DNA from: Neoceratodus forsteri
Taxonomy: Eukaryota > Chordata > Ceratodontiformes > Ceratodontidae
Direction of reading: 5' to 3'
Length of the DNA stretch: 64,000 bases
NCBI GenBank assembly: GCA_016271365.2
Contig: CM028129.1
Location: forward strand, 846,008,001-846,072,000
Made by a program: the position numbers and the translations under genes. Below are positions 9,704 to 21,779 of the stretch, one piece after another. The first letter of the stretch is position 1, and each line of letters begins with the position of its first letter. A model generated the notes under the pieces. It was not told the origin of the DNA, did not search any database, and saw only the letters and a program-made list of their open reading frames with translations.

Positions 9704-12185
9704 TATTTATTTATTTATTGAAAAGTTTCACCAGGAAAGGCACATTCAACAATATAAAATTGCTTGTCTCATGGAGCATCCTGGGGGAAGGAGAACATGG
9801 GAATACTGTAATCAAAAGCATATTTCCATGCAGTATTATAGAAAAGTATATATACAATAATCAACAACACATTTCCAAAGGTAATATAAAACAGAGAAGC
9901 AGCAGTGTAAAAAAAAAAACAATACATCAGTTAGTAGCATTAGATAAACATTGGGATTTTATACGAGAGAAGCAAATCAACAGCACTGCAGACTTAATAC
10001 ATACAATGTGACAAGGAAGTGCGATAAAGTACATTGGTTTCTCCTCATGTTAAGTGCTAGGTTGGGAAAGGGGATGGGGAAGCGAGAGAGGAAATTAGGA
10101 GGAGTGAGGAGCCAGAGGGGAAATTAAGAGAAGCTGCAAGATGGAGCGAGGAAGTTGAGGAGGGAGGTCAAAATGGACCACGGGAAGGAGGAGGAGTGCC
10201 TGATTTGATGAGGCATTGAGTTCTAGAGCTTAGGGAACCTATAGGAGAATGACGATTGTCCTATAGAGATGGTGTGCCGTGGTACAGCTAGGGTGCGGGA
10301 GTCACTGGATCTGAGGGAGAGAAGGGCAGTGGGGCAGGAGGACAGTGTGTAGGCAAGGTAAGGAGGAAGTATATCAAACCAGAATTTAGAGGCAAATTTT
10401 ATGCAGTGGGCTAGACAGTGATTTTCCAGTGAAGGAAAAGCTAGAGAGCAATATAGATCACAGTGGTGGGTAAAGGAAGGGACATCCAGAGTGAAGTGAC
10501 AGAAAGCATTGAAAAGGGTGTCCAATCTGGTTAAGGATGACTTTGATGCAGAACTGTAGACTACATCACAGTAATCAAAGAAGGGTAGTATCATTTTCTG
10601 GACAATCTCCCACCTGGCCTGTAGAGGTAGGCAGCTTTGGTTCCTGTAAAGGGCACCTAATTTGGGGCACAGATTTTTTAGGATGGAGTCTATGTGTCCT
10701 GTGAAGTTTAGGTGCTGGTCTAGCCAGACCCCAAGATACCTAAAGGAGGAGGTGTCCTCCAGAGTAGAGCCATCAAGGGTGAGGAAAGAGGGCAATTTAG
10801 TTAGCCTAGAGAATCTCTGCCTAGTGCCGAAGGTCATGGAGACTGTTTTCTTGGCATTAAGGAAAAGCTGATGGGAGCTTAGCCAACACTGAACTTTCTC
10901 AAAGTCATGCTGAAGTGTGGAAGCCACATCAGTTGGTGATTGGCCAGAGTAGAAAAGGACAGTATTGTCAGCACACATATAGATGGAGGAGGAGGTGTAC
11001 ACTGATGGGAGGTCATTAAGGAACATGGAGAATAGTAGAGGGCCAAGGAAGGAGCCTTGGGGTATGCCAGCATTAATCTGGAGTGGGGGGGGAGGTTGAA
11101 TAAGCAATGTTGACTGACTGTGTCCAGCCTGTTAGTTAAAAGCTAAACTAGCTTGTGGCTGAATCAGACAGGCCAGCAGATCGCAGATTATCTAGAAGAT
11201 CGCAGATGTGATTAGACCACTGTCCATACCTGAGAGTATGGAATCGGTGAGCCTAAGTAAGGAAGTGGCAGTGGAGTGATCTTTCCTAAAACCAGATTGG
11301 TAGGGAGTGAAAAAGGTGGAGTCGGAGAGGTAAGAGGACAGTAGGAGAGAAGAGAGGACTAGGTGCTCCTAAAGCTAGCGAGAATAGGTAAGAGAGAGAT
11401 TGGCCAATAGTTCCCAGGCATAGAAGGATCACCTCCTTTGGGTAGTGGGAGAACTACAGCATGCTCCCATGGGTCAGGGATGGAGGCCAGTGAGAAGGAA
11501 AGGTTCAGTAAGGCAGAAAGTGGTGAACAAAATGGCATGAGCAGAGAGGAGGAGAAGTTTAGGGTCAAGGCCATAGATGAGGAACCTTTAGATGGGTTGA
11601 GAGTGAGGAGATCATTTAGAGTATCATGAAGTGAGACTGGAGAAGGAGAAGAGGCCACTAGGGAGGGTGGTTGAGTGTGAGTTATTGTGGACAACGCAAC
11701 TGGTTGGGTAGGAGGAACAGAAGCTAGTAGAGCAGCAGCACAAGAGGTAAAGTAAGAGATGAATTCAGTGGCAACTGAGAGGTGGGCAGACATAAGGACA
11801 TTATTGACATAGATGAGTGGAGTTTGGGATTTAGAGAGGGGGGAGAGAAGAGGGAGTTAATAACATTCCAGAATTTTGATGGGGTATGTATATTAGCATC
11901 AAAGGTGGATCTAATGTATTCAGACTTAGCGAGGCTTGTAGCCTTGGAGCAGGCATTGCTGAGGGCTCAATTTCTGTCACGGTCAGCATTTGATTTAGAG
12001 ACTTTGTAAGCCTTCCAAGCCTGGTCTCGAGCTCTCATACATGCCATGAATTCCAGTGTGATCCATGGGAGATGGTTTCTGCGTCCTTGAGTGTGCTTAA
12101 AGGGTGCATGCTTGTTCCAACTGTCAAGAAAGTGGCCTTGGAAATAGTCCAGGGCTTCTTTAACTGTATTCCAGCGGGCATGAGG
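9704..12185 (-). mobile_element. LINE-A: 5'-truncated non-LTR element of the LINE-A/B family
   Basis: Left-pointing LINE inserted in PLE-A. Its 3' end at about 9,704 carries an ATAAATAAATAAATA tail. The adjoining 3' UTR matches the end of LINE-B at 44,136 (GAAAAGTTTCACCAGG against AAAAGTTTCTCCAGG, then GGTGCATCCTGGGGG). The 5' break near 12,185 lies in the endonuclease/RT spacer, where the PLE frame stops and a WNKHAPFKHT-type LINE frame begins. Proteins place it in the broad CR1/L2/Jockey superfamily; I do not assign a clade. Confidence 0.75.
10223..12185 (-). pseudogene. LINE-A reverse transcriptase (broken)
   Basis: From right to left: the spacer after the endonuclease (about 12,185-12,000, HLPWITLEFMACMRAR), RT blocks at 11,793-11,359 (LNPSKGSSSMAL, then PLPKGGDPSMPGNYWPISLLP), and a long open part at 11,107-10,223 with INAGIPQGSFLGPLLFSMFL, the catalytic region CADNTVLF (second Asp of ADD replaced by Asn), FRYLGVWLD and a C-terminal LPFFDYCDVVY segment. 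The stretch 11,359-11,107, which should contain the first catalytic Asp, is frame-broken. The enzyme is dead. Confidence 0.8.
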
Positions 12186-12189
12186 GTAG

Positions 12190-12762
12190 CCCAGTGTGTA
12201 TTAACTATGTTCGTTATTTGATGTGTTAATGTAGAATAACCTAATGACAGTACTAATCTGTCCCCAGATGTTGTCTCTCTTATTTCTGGTTCATTTTCTG
12301 TTTGTGGTGTCTCTTGAGCCATATTCTGAATTGCTCTGTTCTTCACATTTGCTATGATCTCCTTTTTATATCCCCTCGCTTGAAATCTGCCTGACATTTT
12401 ATTATACTTTTGGTCCCTAGCCACTTGCTGACTGCAATTCCATTTCACCCTAAGCATTTGGGAATATGGTATACTGTCCTTCAGTTTTTGAGGGTGGAAA
12501 CTGCGTGTAGTAATGTGTTTCTGTCCGTTGGCTTACAAAATATCTTTGTACAGAATTCCCCATTTTCTTTGTACATTGTTAAGACTAAGAAGGCCATCTC
12601 TTTTGAGCTTGCTGCCATGGTAAATTGTAAGTTCAAAGTTAGTGAGTTTAAATGACCATGGAATTCTTTCAGCCCAGCCTCAGTTCCGGTCCAGAAAAAA
12701 AGAACATCATCTATAAAATGTCTATAATGTTCTAAATTCCATGGGTATTGCATCATACCCAT
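12190..12762 (-). pseudogene. PLE-A reverse transcriptase (palm and thumb)
   Basis: The minus strand reads HYRHFIDDVLFFWTGTEAGL, in which FIDD is the catalytic motif C, then HGHLNSLTLNLQFT, FLVLTMYKENGEFCT, KPTDRNTLLH, and after a frameshift at about 12,470 the thumb (MLRVKWNCSQQ, FQARGYKKEII, LVLSLGYSTLTHQI). This order and spacing is that of PLE RTs of the Neptune/Poseidon kind. The N-terminal fingers and motif A are missing because the element begins at the 12,770 hairpin. Confidence 0.85.
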
Positions 12763-12770
12763 GGAATTTA
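12733..12770. repeat. Perfect 15-bp inverted repeat, 8-nt loop, at the PLE-A 5' break
   Basis: TAAATTCCATGGGTA at 12,733-12,747 and its exact complement TACCCATGGAATTTA at 12,756-12,770 enclose TTGCATCA. It lies where PLE-A coding homology stops. Confidence 0.95.
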
Positions 12771-13730
12771 GGCAAATATAGTAAATACAGTGCCGGGCAT
12801 CTGAAAAATATATATACTTTTACTTCTGTACATAAGGATAGTATTACAGTAAGGGTAATGCCACGTCATCATCTCGCGGGACTATCAGTGAGATCCTGTT
12901 GTTTCCCACGAGTGCCATGTTCAAAATGTTGGCTCCACCAGAGCTTTTTCACAATTTTATGAGCAGTGAGGTAAATAAATTATTGATTTTATCTGCCATA
13001 TGCAGAGCGGATCAGAGAGGTGAAGCTCTGATCTGTGCAGCGGTAGGGTCTTGACCTCTCCACGTAGTTCTCCTTTAAAGAGGAATCCTCATCTCCCCTG
13101 CAGTAATGCAGCAGGACCATTAGGTCCCAATTAAGAAAAATGCAGTGAAAGAAAATTTTAATAATGTACTATTTTGTAATTTAATTTTTTATCTGGTTGA
13201 TCCTGCGACCCTCCATCTGCCATGTTTACCTACTACATGTCCCAGTGTCCCCCATGGCCAGCCCTGTGATGATGCAACTGATGGACTGAGCCATGGGGAA
13301 CCTCTGTGTGTTGACAAGTCACTTAGATTGTATTACTGTGAAGGAGTGCATGATCATGCTTATTCAACCAGTACTGATCATGTTAAGCTTTAGGGTGCAT
13401 CCCTGAGTTCTGCTGGAGGACACCGATCAGGGGCTAGATATTCAAAAGTTAGCCTGTGTGCTAAAGGGTGTTAGCCTGTGCTGAGTTTGCACTCAGTTTG
13501 TGGGTAGGGTCTACATTCAGAGACTCTTGTAGCATGGGCAAAACCCCTTAGTGCCCAAGTGCTAACATAATGCAGTGTCCATGCAAATGAGGGGGCCCCC
13601 TGCATATGGCAGCAGCCGCAATTTTAGAGGTTTGTGTCAGTTGTAAATGGCACCAAAAGGGGTGCTATTTACCACCTTTGCAAACCTAGTCTTAACTAGG
13701 CACAAAGGTCTGGTGGTGACATAGCTGTAC
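12771..13730. other. No gene recognised
   Basis: Unassigned sequence between PLE-A and the GTCTAGTGG minisatellite. No homology to the rest of PLE-A on either strand was evident by eye. Confidence 0.45.
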
Positions 13731-14300
13731 TGCGGCCACCTGTCCCCCCAACCTCCGCACCCCGGTCCCGGTGAAACAAAGGCTGCCCATGTGTCTAGAG
13801 CCACCCCCCCACCATCCAGGCCCCCATCCTGGGTGGTGTATATGATGCCATGATGTCCACTGGTGCCCCTTCCCTGAACACCCATCCCAGGAAATGCAAT
13901 GTAGACCCTGCTCTCTAGTGCCCCATACCCCCCGATTACCTGTCCGGGTGAGCATCACTCTAGCCCTGGTGTTTGGTGGCTTCCCCCACCTCCTGATCAC
14001 CTGTTTGGTTCAGCATCACCATAACTCTGGGTTTAGTGGAACCCCCAACATTCTGATCTCCCATCCTGGTACTGTGACTGTCTGCCTTAGTGTCTAGTGG
14101 TACTTCCTCACCCTCCAATCCCCTGCCCTGCTACTGTTCTCATCCTCCCTGGTGTCTAGTGTCACCTCCATCCTCCAATCTGCCATCCTAGTACAGTGAC
14201 AGTCTGCCCAGGTGTATAGTGGCACCCCCTATCCTCTGATCCCCCATCCCATAGATGATATCCATCACTGGTGGCTATCGTCACCCCCACCCCTAAACAA
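13731..14300 (+). repeat. Minisatellite, unit about 61 bp, GTCTAGTGG family
   Basis: Diverged units each carry a GTGTCTAGTGG-like core followed by C-rich text (CACCCCC, then CTGATCCCCCATCC). Cores lie near 13,968, 14,030, 14,091, 14,153 and 14,213, about 61 bp apart. The same core recurs at 19,926/19,984 and at about 23,160/23,228, so this is a dispersed family. Confidence 0.7.
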
Positions 14301-14479
14301 CTGTCCCCTTGTTGAGAAGATAGTCACTGCTGACAAATGGCCCCCCACACAGATATGGTACAAGTGCTCACTGCAGCTCATATGATGGTCAGCAGAAGAG
14401 GTGAGAGGATGACTGTGCAGATTGCCATAGAGGGATGTACTGCATGTTCCCATCCTGCCCAGTAAAGGGAGGGTTGGAA

Positions 14480-14990
14480 TGGATGCTGCACTGGGTGTGG
14501 GTGAGGTGGGTGGGGGGGACCAGGACTGCTACTGAGCACCAGTGCATCTGTCGCCTGGCATTCAGGGGTGGAATGGGGGTACCACTGGACACCAAGGACT
14601 GTATTGGGACATGGGCCAGGAGCTCAGGGAGTGGGGTGTACCACCAGACACCAGAGCTGTGGGACTACTCATTCAGATGGGTGAGCAGGGGTTGGGGATG
14701 CTATGGGACACAAGGGACCATATAGCAATCTATGGAACACATGTTTGGAGGAGTTCCCATAATCACTGGGGTACATCCTGCTGTCATTGGGACAGATGTG
14801 TTGGGCTGGGCACTTGTCAACAGTGACTTCTCAGCAACGGGACTTTTTTTGTGGGATGCTGCTAGCCACCAATGATGGATGTTATCTATGGGATGCAGCT
14901 TGGCAGGTGGGGGGGTGCCACTAGACTCCAGGGAACCTATTACACTACAGAGGGTGGGGGGTGCCACAGGACATCAGGGAATACAGCAAG
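14480..14990 (-). repeat. Inverted copy of the GTCTAGTGG minisatellite
   Basis: Units here read CCACTGGACACCAAGGAC, CCACCAGACACCAGAG, GGGACACAAGGGACC, CCACTAGACTCCAGGGAAC and CCACAGGACATCAGGGAAT, the complement of the array ending at 14,300. The two arrays form a large imperfect inverted repeat about the 14,300-14,480 region. Confidence 0.6.
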
Positions 14991-17900
14991 TCAAGAAAGT
15001 AATAATATGCGTTACAAAACAAGAAAGACAGTGTGAAAGACATGACAAGGCATCCAGCTGAGGGGAGGAGAGAGAGAGCTGTTGCAGTCGCCCAACATTT
15101 AGAAGAAAGTTACTGGGTTTTTTTTTGTTTGCTTGTTTGTTAATTAAATTAATGCAATGAAGGCAGGGGGAGTTCCCACTGGGCATTATATCTACTATTA
15201 CTGATCATATCAGTGCCCTCCCCAGCAATGTCCTTTCCTTTTCTAGATCTTAACCTCCATGCAGTACAGACAATGCAGGCTACACACTGACTAGGGAGTC
15301 AGTGACGTGAGCATTTCAAAGCTTGACATGTGCTGACTCCCAGTTTATAATAAATAAAAAAAATGTCAAGCCAGTCTGGTTCAACATCAGAAGAAGCACA
15401 CAAATATGCATTTAAAACATATATATAACCCAAAAAAGACACATAGAAGCCATTGTTTTGTAATATATATTTAACACTTAACGACATCACCAAACCATTT
15501 CCTATCTCCTTTATGTCATAATCTTCTGTTATGATGTCACATTATGTTGTCATTGCAATGACTGTGATGTCACAAGAGGAGTATTATGCCATTAGGTGGT
15601 GAATAAGCAATAGCAGCTGACAATCTCTAAAAAAAACAAAGCTCCTGTTTTCAGAAAGGTGGCAGTAATAAATAAATGGGGATGATAAATACAGAACTAA
15701 TGTGAAATATACCAGCAAGCAGAACTGTGTCAAAATATTATGTTTCTCACAATTATCATGGATGCATTGGACAAACTGCAGAAAAGCAATGCATGTTACA
15801 GTGAAAGTCTGGAGTACATGTATGTCATTCAGGTTTCCTGTCATTATTGCAATGAATTTCAATGTTGACACTGCTATTACTGATCATGCTCCTCTACCTC
15901 AAGTAATTCTCTCTGTTATGACAAGACTCATGTTGCAAACCCAAAAAGGGCATGAGCTCCACTCATTCATTAAAGCCCAGTTCCTTACAAGCCCTATGGT
16001 TGTGAATCCAGATGTAGTCACATCTGAGCAGGATGTTTTAAAGATTTCCTCCCATCTGACATAGTCTCACCCTTTAAATACCAGTAAAGGTGAAGGTGTG
16101 TCACATACCTGTAGATCAAATAGGGTTTGTGGTAAGACTGTAGCTAGAAAAAAATGGACAGACTGGGTGGGTCATGTGGCCCTTATCAGCCATCAGATTC
16201 CATGTTTCTGTTTTCTGCATGCCTGGCTGGCACATTTCTCACTACACTGTTGCAGGTACATGGGTATAAAGATAACACTGGACACAGTATTAGGGTACAA
16301 CACACTCATAGTGTGTTTTATTTTATAGAAAAAAATATAAATAAAACAGTTCAAACAGAACAAGAAAATAAACAATAGCTCAAGGCTATTTCACCTTACA
16401 TCTGGTATCTCAAAAAATTCATCAGCTTTCCTGCTGTTAGAGATAAATTCTTGTTCGGGCACAGGTCCCCCTGCTTACCTTCCTTCAGGTAAGTGAAACA
16501 GGCTATGCAGCTAATCTGACTCTTGGTGTTTGAGGAGGGCTTATGTAGCCCTCCTACTTATGGGAAAGTCACTCCCATAACATCCAACTAGTTCTAGAAT
16601 GGTCCCTAAAAGGGAAACTCCTCCTCTATTACATAACGAGATTTTACTTATGGGAAGTCCCTCTATAGGAAATCCCCTTTCCTGAGGTCTTGCTAACAGA
16701 TCAGCACTTTATTTTCTATATATGCAAACGTGCAAACATTTATCGTATTTGTACCTGTGCTGTGTTGTTATAGTATATGGACACTACCCCTCTAATTTAT
16801 ATATCTGGGTTCTATACATAATGGGGCTCCTTCAGAGACCTGCAGTGTCTCTTTATTCTTTTATTTGTTTTAATTTCTTTATTGTATTTAGTTTATCTTG
16901 CAGCCCTCTCCTTATTCTGAGTGCTACTTCAACTGTATAGCATTTCCACATACATAGGGATGTTTCTGTCCCTTTAAATCATTTGTTTTCTATGTTGTAG
17001 CAGAGCAGCAGACTGCTGGACAATCATTATCCAGCTGCTCTGCTTTGGGGCTCTGTATAGCTTTTATATCCAGGGACAGCATAGTCCCTTTTTATTTTCA
17101 AGTGCTCGCTTTTCAGAGCGCTCTATTCATTCAGGGAAGCGGGGTGGCTGAAAGTGAAAGTTTGCCACTCCATGGAAACCTGCCTCTCTAGCAGCCTGGA
17201 CTGGCTGCACACATGCCATAGACTCCTCCACAGCTAGCTGGCATGATTCTACAGCATATTTTATACAAAGTCAGCAGCTGGGAGTCCTAATAGTACAGGG
17301 GTATCAGTAATTATTTACACAGATACTGAGTGGCAGCAAAACTAAAAGTTAAGGTTTGCCACTCAGTTCAAACAGTTTCTGCTTCAATGCAGGAGTTCTT
17401 TGGCATAGCATTCTACATAACAATGGAGCGGCAGCAAAATAATTTAAACAAGGGAGACATATTGCCGCTTCGTTATGCTCGTATTCCACCTATCAGAGAG
17501 GACGTTATTTTGTATTTAACTGCCATTTTTAAACATTTCTGTACATTCCCATACCATATATAGCACATAAAAATTGCATAAGTATTAACTTAGTTAAGCC
17601 CTGTAGCACTTTAAACTCATAATATGACACAAAATGCACTCTCTGCATTTCATTTAACCAGCACCTCCTATACTTAAAGGCACTTTATATCTTTTGGCAT
17701 TTAATGTCTTAAATGCACCTTATTTTTTCATTCTTGCCAGCTGGCCCTAGCCTGGTGCATTTTTTGGGGGAGTTCTTGGTGAGGGATGGATATACAGAAA
17801 CTAAAAATAAAAGTAATAGGAAAAAAGATTTAGTGAGAAAATAGAAAAGACTGACATAGGTGGCCAACCTACGCCATGGGCAAAAAAAGGTAAAGTATAG

Positions 17901-18116
17901 TATAGGAAGATACTTTTGCACAACAGATTTCAGTAGGAAAAAGAAGAAGATAGGAAAGGCATCCCTCCACCAGGGTTATCGGACTGGCAGAATGCAGTTC
18001 TGCCACATACACCCCTATTAATCTTGTTGAGGTGTTCCCCCACCCTTACTTTAAACTGCTGTGCCATCTTGCAGACATATTATGCCTGCCAACTGCATTT
18101 TGTTATGTAGATGATA
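14991..18116. other. No gene recognised; contains one dispersed repeat
   Basis: About 3 kb of mostly AT-rich sequence. The segment near 15,505-15,760 recurs at 51,995-52,250. Elsewhere I see no coding, RNA or terminal-repeat signal strong enough to report. Confidence 0.45.
15505..15760 (+). repeat. Dispersed repeat, copy 1 (second copy at 51,995-52,250)
   Basis: Shared words, in the same order and orientation, are GTCATAATCTTCTGTTATGA against GTCATAATCCTCTGTTGTGA, ACTGTGATGTCACAAG against ACTGTGAGGTCACAAG, and CTCCTGTTTTCAGA...AGTAATAAATAAATGGGG. No protein is encoded. Family unknown; a SINE or MITE is possible. Confidence 0.6.
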
Positions 18117-18800
18117 CTAGTGGTTGAGCAGGTAATGAAAGTGTCTAATAATAAACACTTTAAAGACACTGGGGACCCTGAATGTGTTTGTATTGCAAAT
18201 CAAGGGGCAATGGATATAGTTTCTGCACTTACCAGTACCCGTGGGTGACACAGGAAGCCAGGTGTCAACCCTAGCTATAGGCTGCACACTGTTCACTAAT
18301 CTGTCCACTAGATTATTGCCCTGTTTATAAACAAATCTTGGGGGAAGGGGGTCACTGCTGTGTTTGCACAGTGGTGGATCAGTTTGCAAAATAAAGCAAT
18401 TATGCTTTTGATTATTTCTACTATTTTTGTGTTGCTGTGCAGAATATGTCATAATGAAATTAAACTTTTCTTTATATTGTAAATTGCATCTCTGGACAAG
18501 TCTAAGCAGGCTATCTCTATCCCTTACATCTGGCTTCCATCTGGCTTCATTTAACAAAAATCCTGAATAGACTCTCTCTAGGAAGCAGTCCTACATGTCC
18601 ACGGCCCACTGTGGGTAATCCTCTCTTTTGGTTGAGAGTTTTCTGCATCCTGATTGATCAGGACCCAAATCCTTATAGGACAACAACCTTGAAGGTGGCA
18701 CATTTTTGGGCAAACTAGACATAATGCAGTCCACATATGCATGCCTGCCAGGTATTGGCGATTTAAAATTTCTGTCAGCCATGTTAGTAAAGTACACAAG
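18117..18800 (-). pseudogene. PLE-D: Penelope-like RT thumb and linker, endonuclease lost
   Basis: The minus strand reads SLPKNVPPSRLLSYKDLG (RT thumb entry), a frame-broken stretch, then RDSLLR, NFIMTYSAQQHK, HCFILQTDPPLCK, PPRFVYKQGNNLVDRLV and a PTGTGKCRNYIHCPLI Cys segment. This is the PLE order of RT thumb, linker and CxxC segment. The GIY-YIG domain that should follow is absent below 18,110. The sequence differs clearly from PLE-A and PLE-C, so it is a separate subfamily. Confidence 0.65.
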
Positions 18801-20784
18801 TTTTATAGCCATTCCTTGCCCTCACATCCGGCATACAGTTTTAAATGTCAAAATAATGCCCACCCTCACAGCAAAAAAAGTGTATTTCATTGCACAATTT
18901 AAACCATCATTTGACCTTTTTTCTTTCTTTTTCAATTTGTTTATTTTAGGCCTCTCATCCAGGACTGCTGAATCAGTCTGCTTCCATGCTGGTTGACATT
19001 CACGTTGTAGTCACTCCAGATGATGCCCTTCCCCCTCGCTCCTGCCTTGCTGCTCACTGACTTACTCTCCACTGGCCCTTGAAACCAGCAGAACAGTGCA
19101 CACACTGGCCAAGATCAAGTCAGTAAAAAAAAAAACCTTAATGAACCATCAAACTGGAGTAACAAGCACCACTGCGTCACTGAGTAAACTGGAAATCTGA
19201 AGTAAATGCTAAAATGAACAGCAGGGGTGATCTGTCATTACAAGTAAGAACTCATTTCTAACCTGAGCTGCAGGAATTAAACACTGGCATTGCAACAATG
19301 CAAAAAACTTGGGAGGATGGTACCAGCATTGCAACTGATGGCTCATAACCTGAGCAGCAGATGAGTTGAGGGTGAGGCTGCCTCTGCTGCTAAACAGACT
19401 ACAACCATGATCTACTGGCAACGAAAAACTTCTACATTATTAATATACACTTTTACAGTGTATAGGCAAACAATTTTTACTAAGAAAAACAAATCTTTTT
19501 TTTATATTTTTTAGTAATTTTTTTGTTGTTATCCTTTATGGATTTTACTGGTGGGATGCACTTTATAAAAACAGTAAGAGATTTTGGGATGGGGTTGTTG
19601 ACTGATTAGAGCACTCCTTATTAGGAGGGTAAAAAAACTAAATTCTGCTGGCAGAATTTCCGTGAAAGTATGACTTTCACTTCAGCTAAATTCCGGAAAT
19701 CATTTTTGCAACTTTTGTGGAAATTCCACCTTAAAATTGCAGAATAAATATACAGATTGAGAGTTAATTTATTAAAATATAAAATCCTCAGAACAGATTA
19801 CTGCCAGTGGTCAGTTCTGAGGCTTTTTCTTAACTACAGTTTAATTCATTAGCCCCCCCCACCCACTGATCAGGGGTTCCAGTAAGTAAATAAATAAATA
19901 AACTGTGATCCCTTCTTTGGACCCTCCTGGTGTCTAGTGCCCCACCCACCCATCAATCATGGGTCCAAAGTTAAAAAACCTGATCCCTGGTGTCTACTGG
20001 TTCCCACCCCCCCAACTGGGGATTGTAGCCTGTGTTTCCACAGAAGTTCTGCGAAAGTGGAATTTGCAACTTTCACCCACCCCTACTCTTTATGTGTTGA
20101 AGGCACTCGGCACAAGTGCCTCGTGCCTCACTACACATATGAGCCATGCTGTTATTGGGCAGCAATCCACACCCCATCTTGTCTTATTGCTTACGTGATG
20201 GAGAAGCACTAATTGTTTGGTATTGAACCACTGTGTACGGTACTGGATCATTACAAAAAATAGGTGTCACTGTGTCAGTCCTCCCGTGGGTACTCTATAA
20301 ATAAAAAATGTTAAACTGAGGATAGATATGCTACTCATAAATATATTGTAACAGTGAAATGGAGGGTGAAACACTAAGGCCTGCTACAAAGAAACAATTA
20401 AAAAAGATGTCTGTAAGACAAATGTTGCATTAAATATCAGTAGTGGGGGTGATTTGGCTGAGCAAAAATAAAAAAAAAGATGTATATATCTATGTTTTTC
20501 AGTATGCATGGTACGGTTGTTTTGGCATTAAATAAAAGTGTTACAAATTTCTTCCATTGCCTGTTATTTCAAACAAGTTCTGGTTGCAGCTCTGTCTGTG
20601 CTCTCTGGTTGTTGATTCAAAAGGTAATGGCCTGCAAAATAATTTCCAATTCTTAGAAACTGCTGATGGTAATAGCTGGGGCATGGAGTAAAATAAATTT
20701 AGACAATAAATAAAAGGAACTTACAGCAAGTTGATCAAATTCTGAATTTCATTGTGACTACCAGTACAGACTGGGAGGTTTAAT
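18801..20784. other. No gene recognised; two minisatellite units
   Basis: Mixed sequence. At 19,926-20,030 two units of the GTGTCTAGTGG/GTGTCTACTGG minisatellite occur 58 bp apart in plus orientation. The rest is AT-rich without recognisable signals. Confidence 0.45.
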
Positions 20785-20837
20785 TTAAATCTAGTATTAA
20801 GTACTAAAATGTATTTAATTTTAGGGATTAAGATTAA

Positions 20838-20921
20838 GGGTTGTAGCCAAGAGGAGTGCTTCAACATCAGCGCAAAATGGGGTTGTAGCCAAGAGGAGCA
20901 CTTCAACATCAGTGAGAAATG
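20838..20921 (+). repeat. Two tandem copies of a 42-bp unit
   Basis: GGGTTGTAGCCAAGAGGAG starts at 20,838 and again at 20,880, each followed by TTCAACATCAG. The copies differ at only a few bases. Confidence 0.85.
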
Positions 20922-21779
20922 GTGGGTGAAGTAACAAGAGCATATGCCAAAATGGCAAACACTCCAAAAGCCCGCCCAACAGTGTAAAAGTGACTGCAGC
21001 AGCAGCCCCACTAAGGGCAATGGACAGTGCAGCTACAGTTGTGCAGGTGAGTGCCTGGAGGACGGGGCCCAGACATGCGAGAGCCATGGATGGCGTGCAT
21101 CACAAAGGTGGCCACAGCCCCCCAAGGGTGAGGAACAGTGCAGCACATGAAGTGCTTGTGAGTACCAGGAGGTTAAGGCCAGGACAAGTGAGGGCCATGA
21201 GTGGTGTGCACCACAGTCACCCGTGGCCATGTAGACCAAGCACAATGACTGGGGGGGAGCATCACAGCACCACACGGGACAAGCAGCAACACAGATCGGG
21301 CATGGATCATGAAGTGCTCCAGCAACCCCCACACAGTGTCACAGAGCCAGGACTCCCCAACATGCCAGAACAGGCAGCCAAATGACACAGCCAGGGTGTA
21401 GCACCCCACATACAGAAACACCTCCACAGAAAGCAGCAGCTGAAAGACTTACCTGCAGCAGTACAGCCAGGACATGCCAGCATTAGGGAGGGTGGGTGAC
21501 CACTGCATGGACTCCAAAAGGCAGGGGGCAACACTTGCCATGGATGGAAATCTGTAGCAAGGGTGGCTGCTGCCACTGAGCAAGGCAGGGGGCAGAGGAT
21601 CAATGGGCACCTGCAGTGAGCATGGCATGCAGTGTCAGCTCCCAGCAGAGCATACATGGATGAGCGGGGGGGGGACGGGCACAGGTAGATATAGGCAGCA
21701 GGCTGGTCAGGGCATGTGCACACCAGCACATGGCGGACCTGGCCACAACTATTTAAGGGCCAGAGGTGGTGGCAGGCTC

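Larger units (their letters stand above)
8040..12770 (-). mobile_element. PLE-A: Penelope-like element, interrupted by LINE-A
   Basis: PLE order on the minus strand is reverse transcriptase (12,762-12,190), linker and GIY-YIG endonuclease (about 9,700-9,367), then a long AT-rich 3' region with a hammerhead-like motif (8,156-8,122) and an A-rich end near 8,040. LINE-A (about 9,704-12,185), in the same orientation, sits between RT and endonuclease. The PLE linker resumes on its left side with NLRNSLI. The 5' end at 12,770 coincides with a perfect hairpin. PLEs use target-primed reverse transcription and are often 5'-truncated. Confidence 0.75.

Noticed and set aside
13637..14000. Overlapping Gly/Trp- and Pro-rich open frames as genes
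   Set aside because: They are translations of the C-rich minisatellite in several frames and have no domain or initiation context.
20944..21730. Several 60-140 codon frames upstream of the MULE transposase as a separate gene
   Set aside because: Frames on both strands overlap, have no recognised motif, and lie in biased sequence within the probable transposon.
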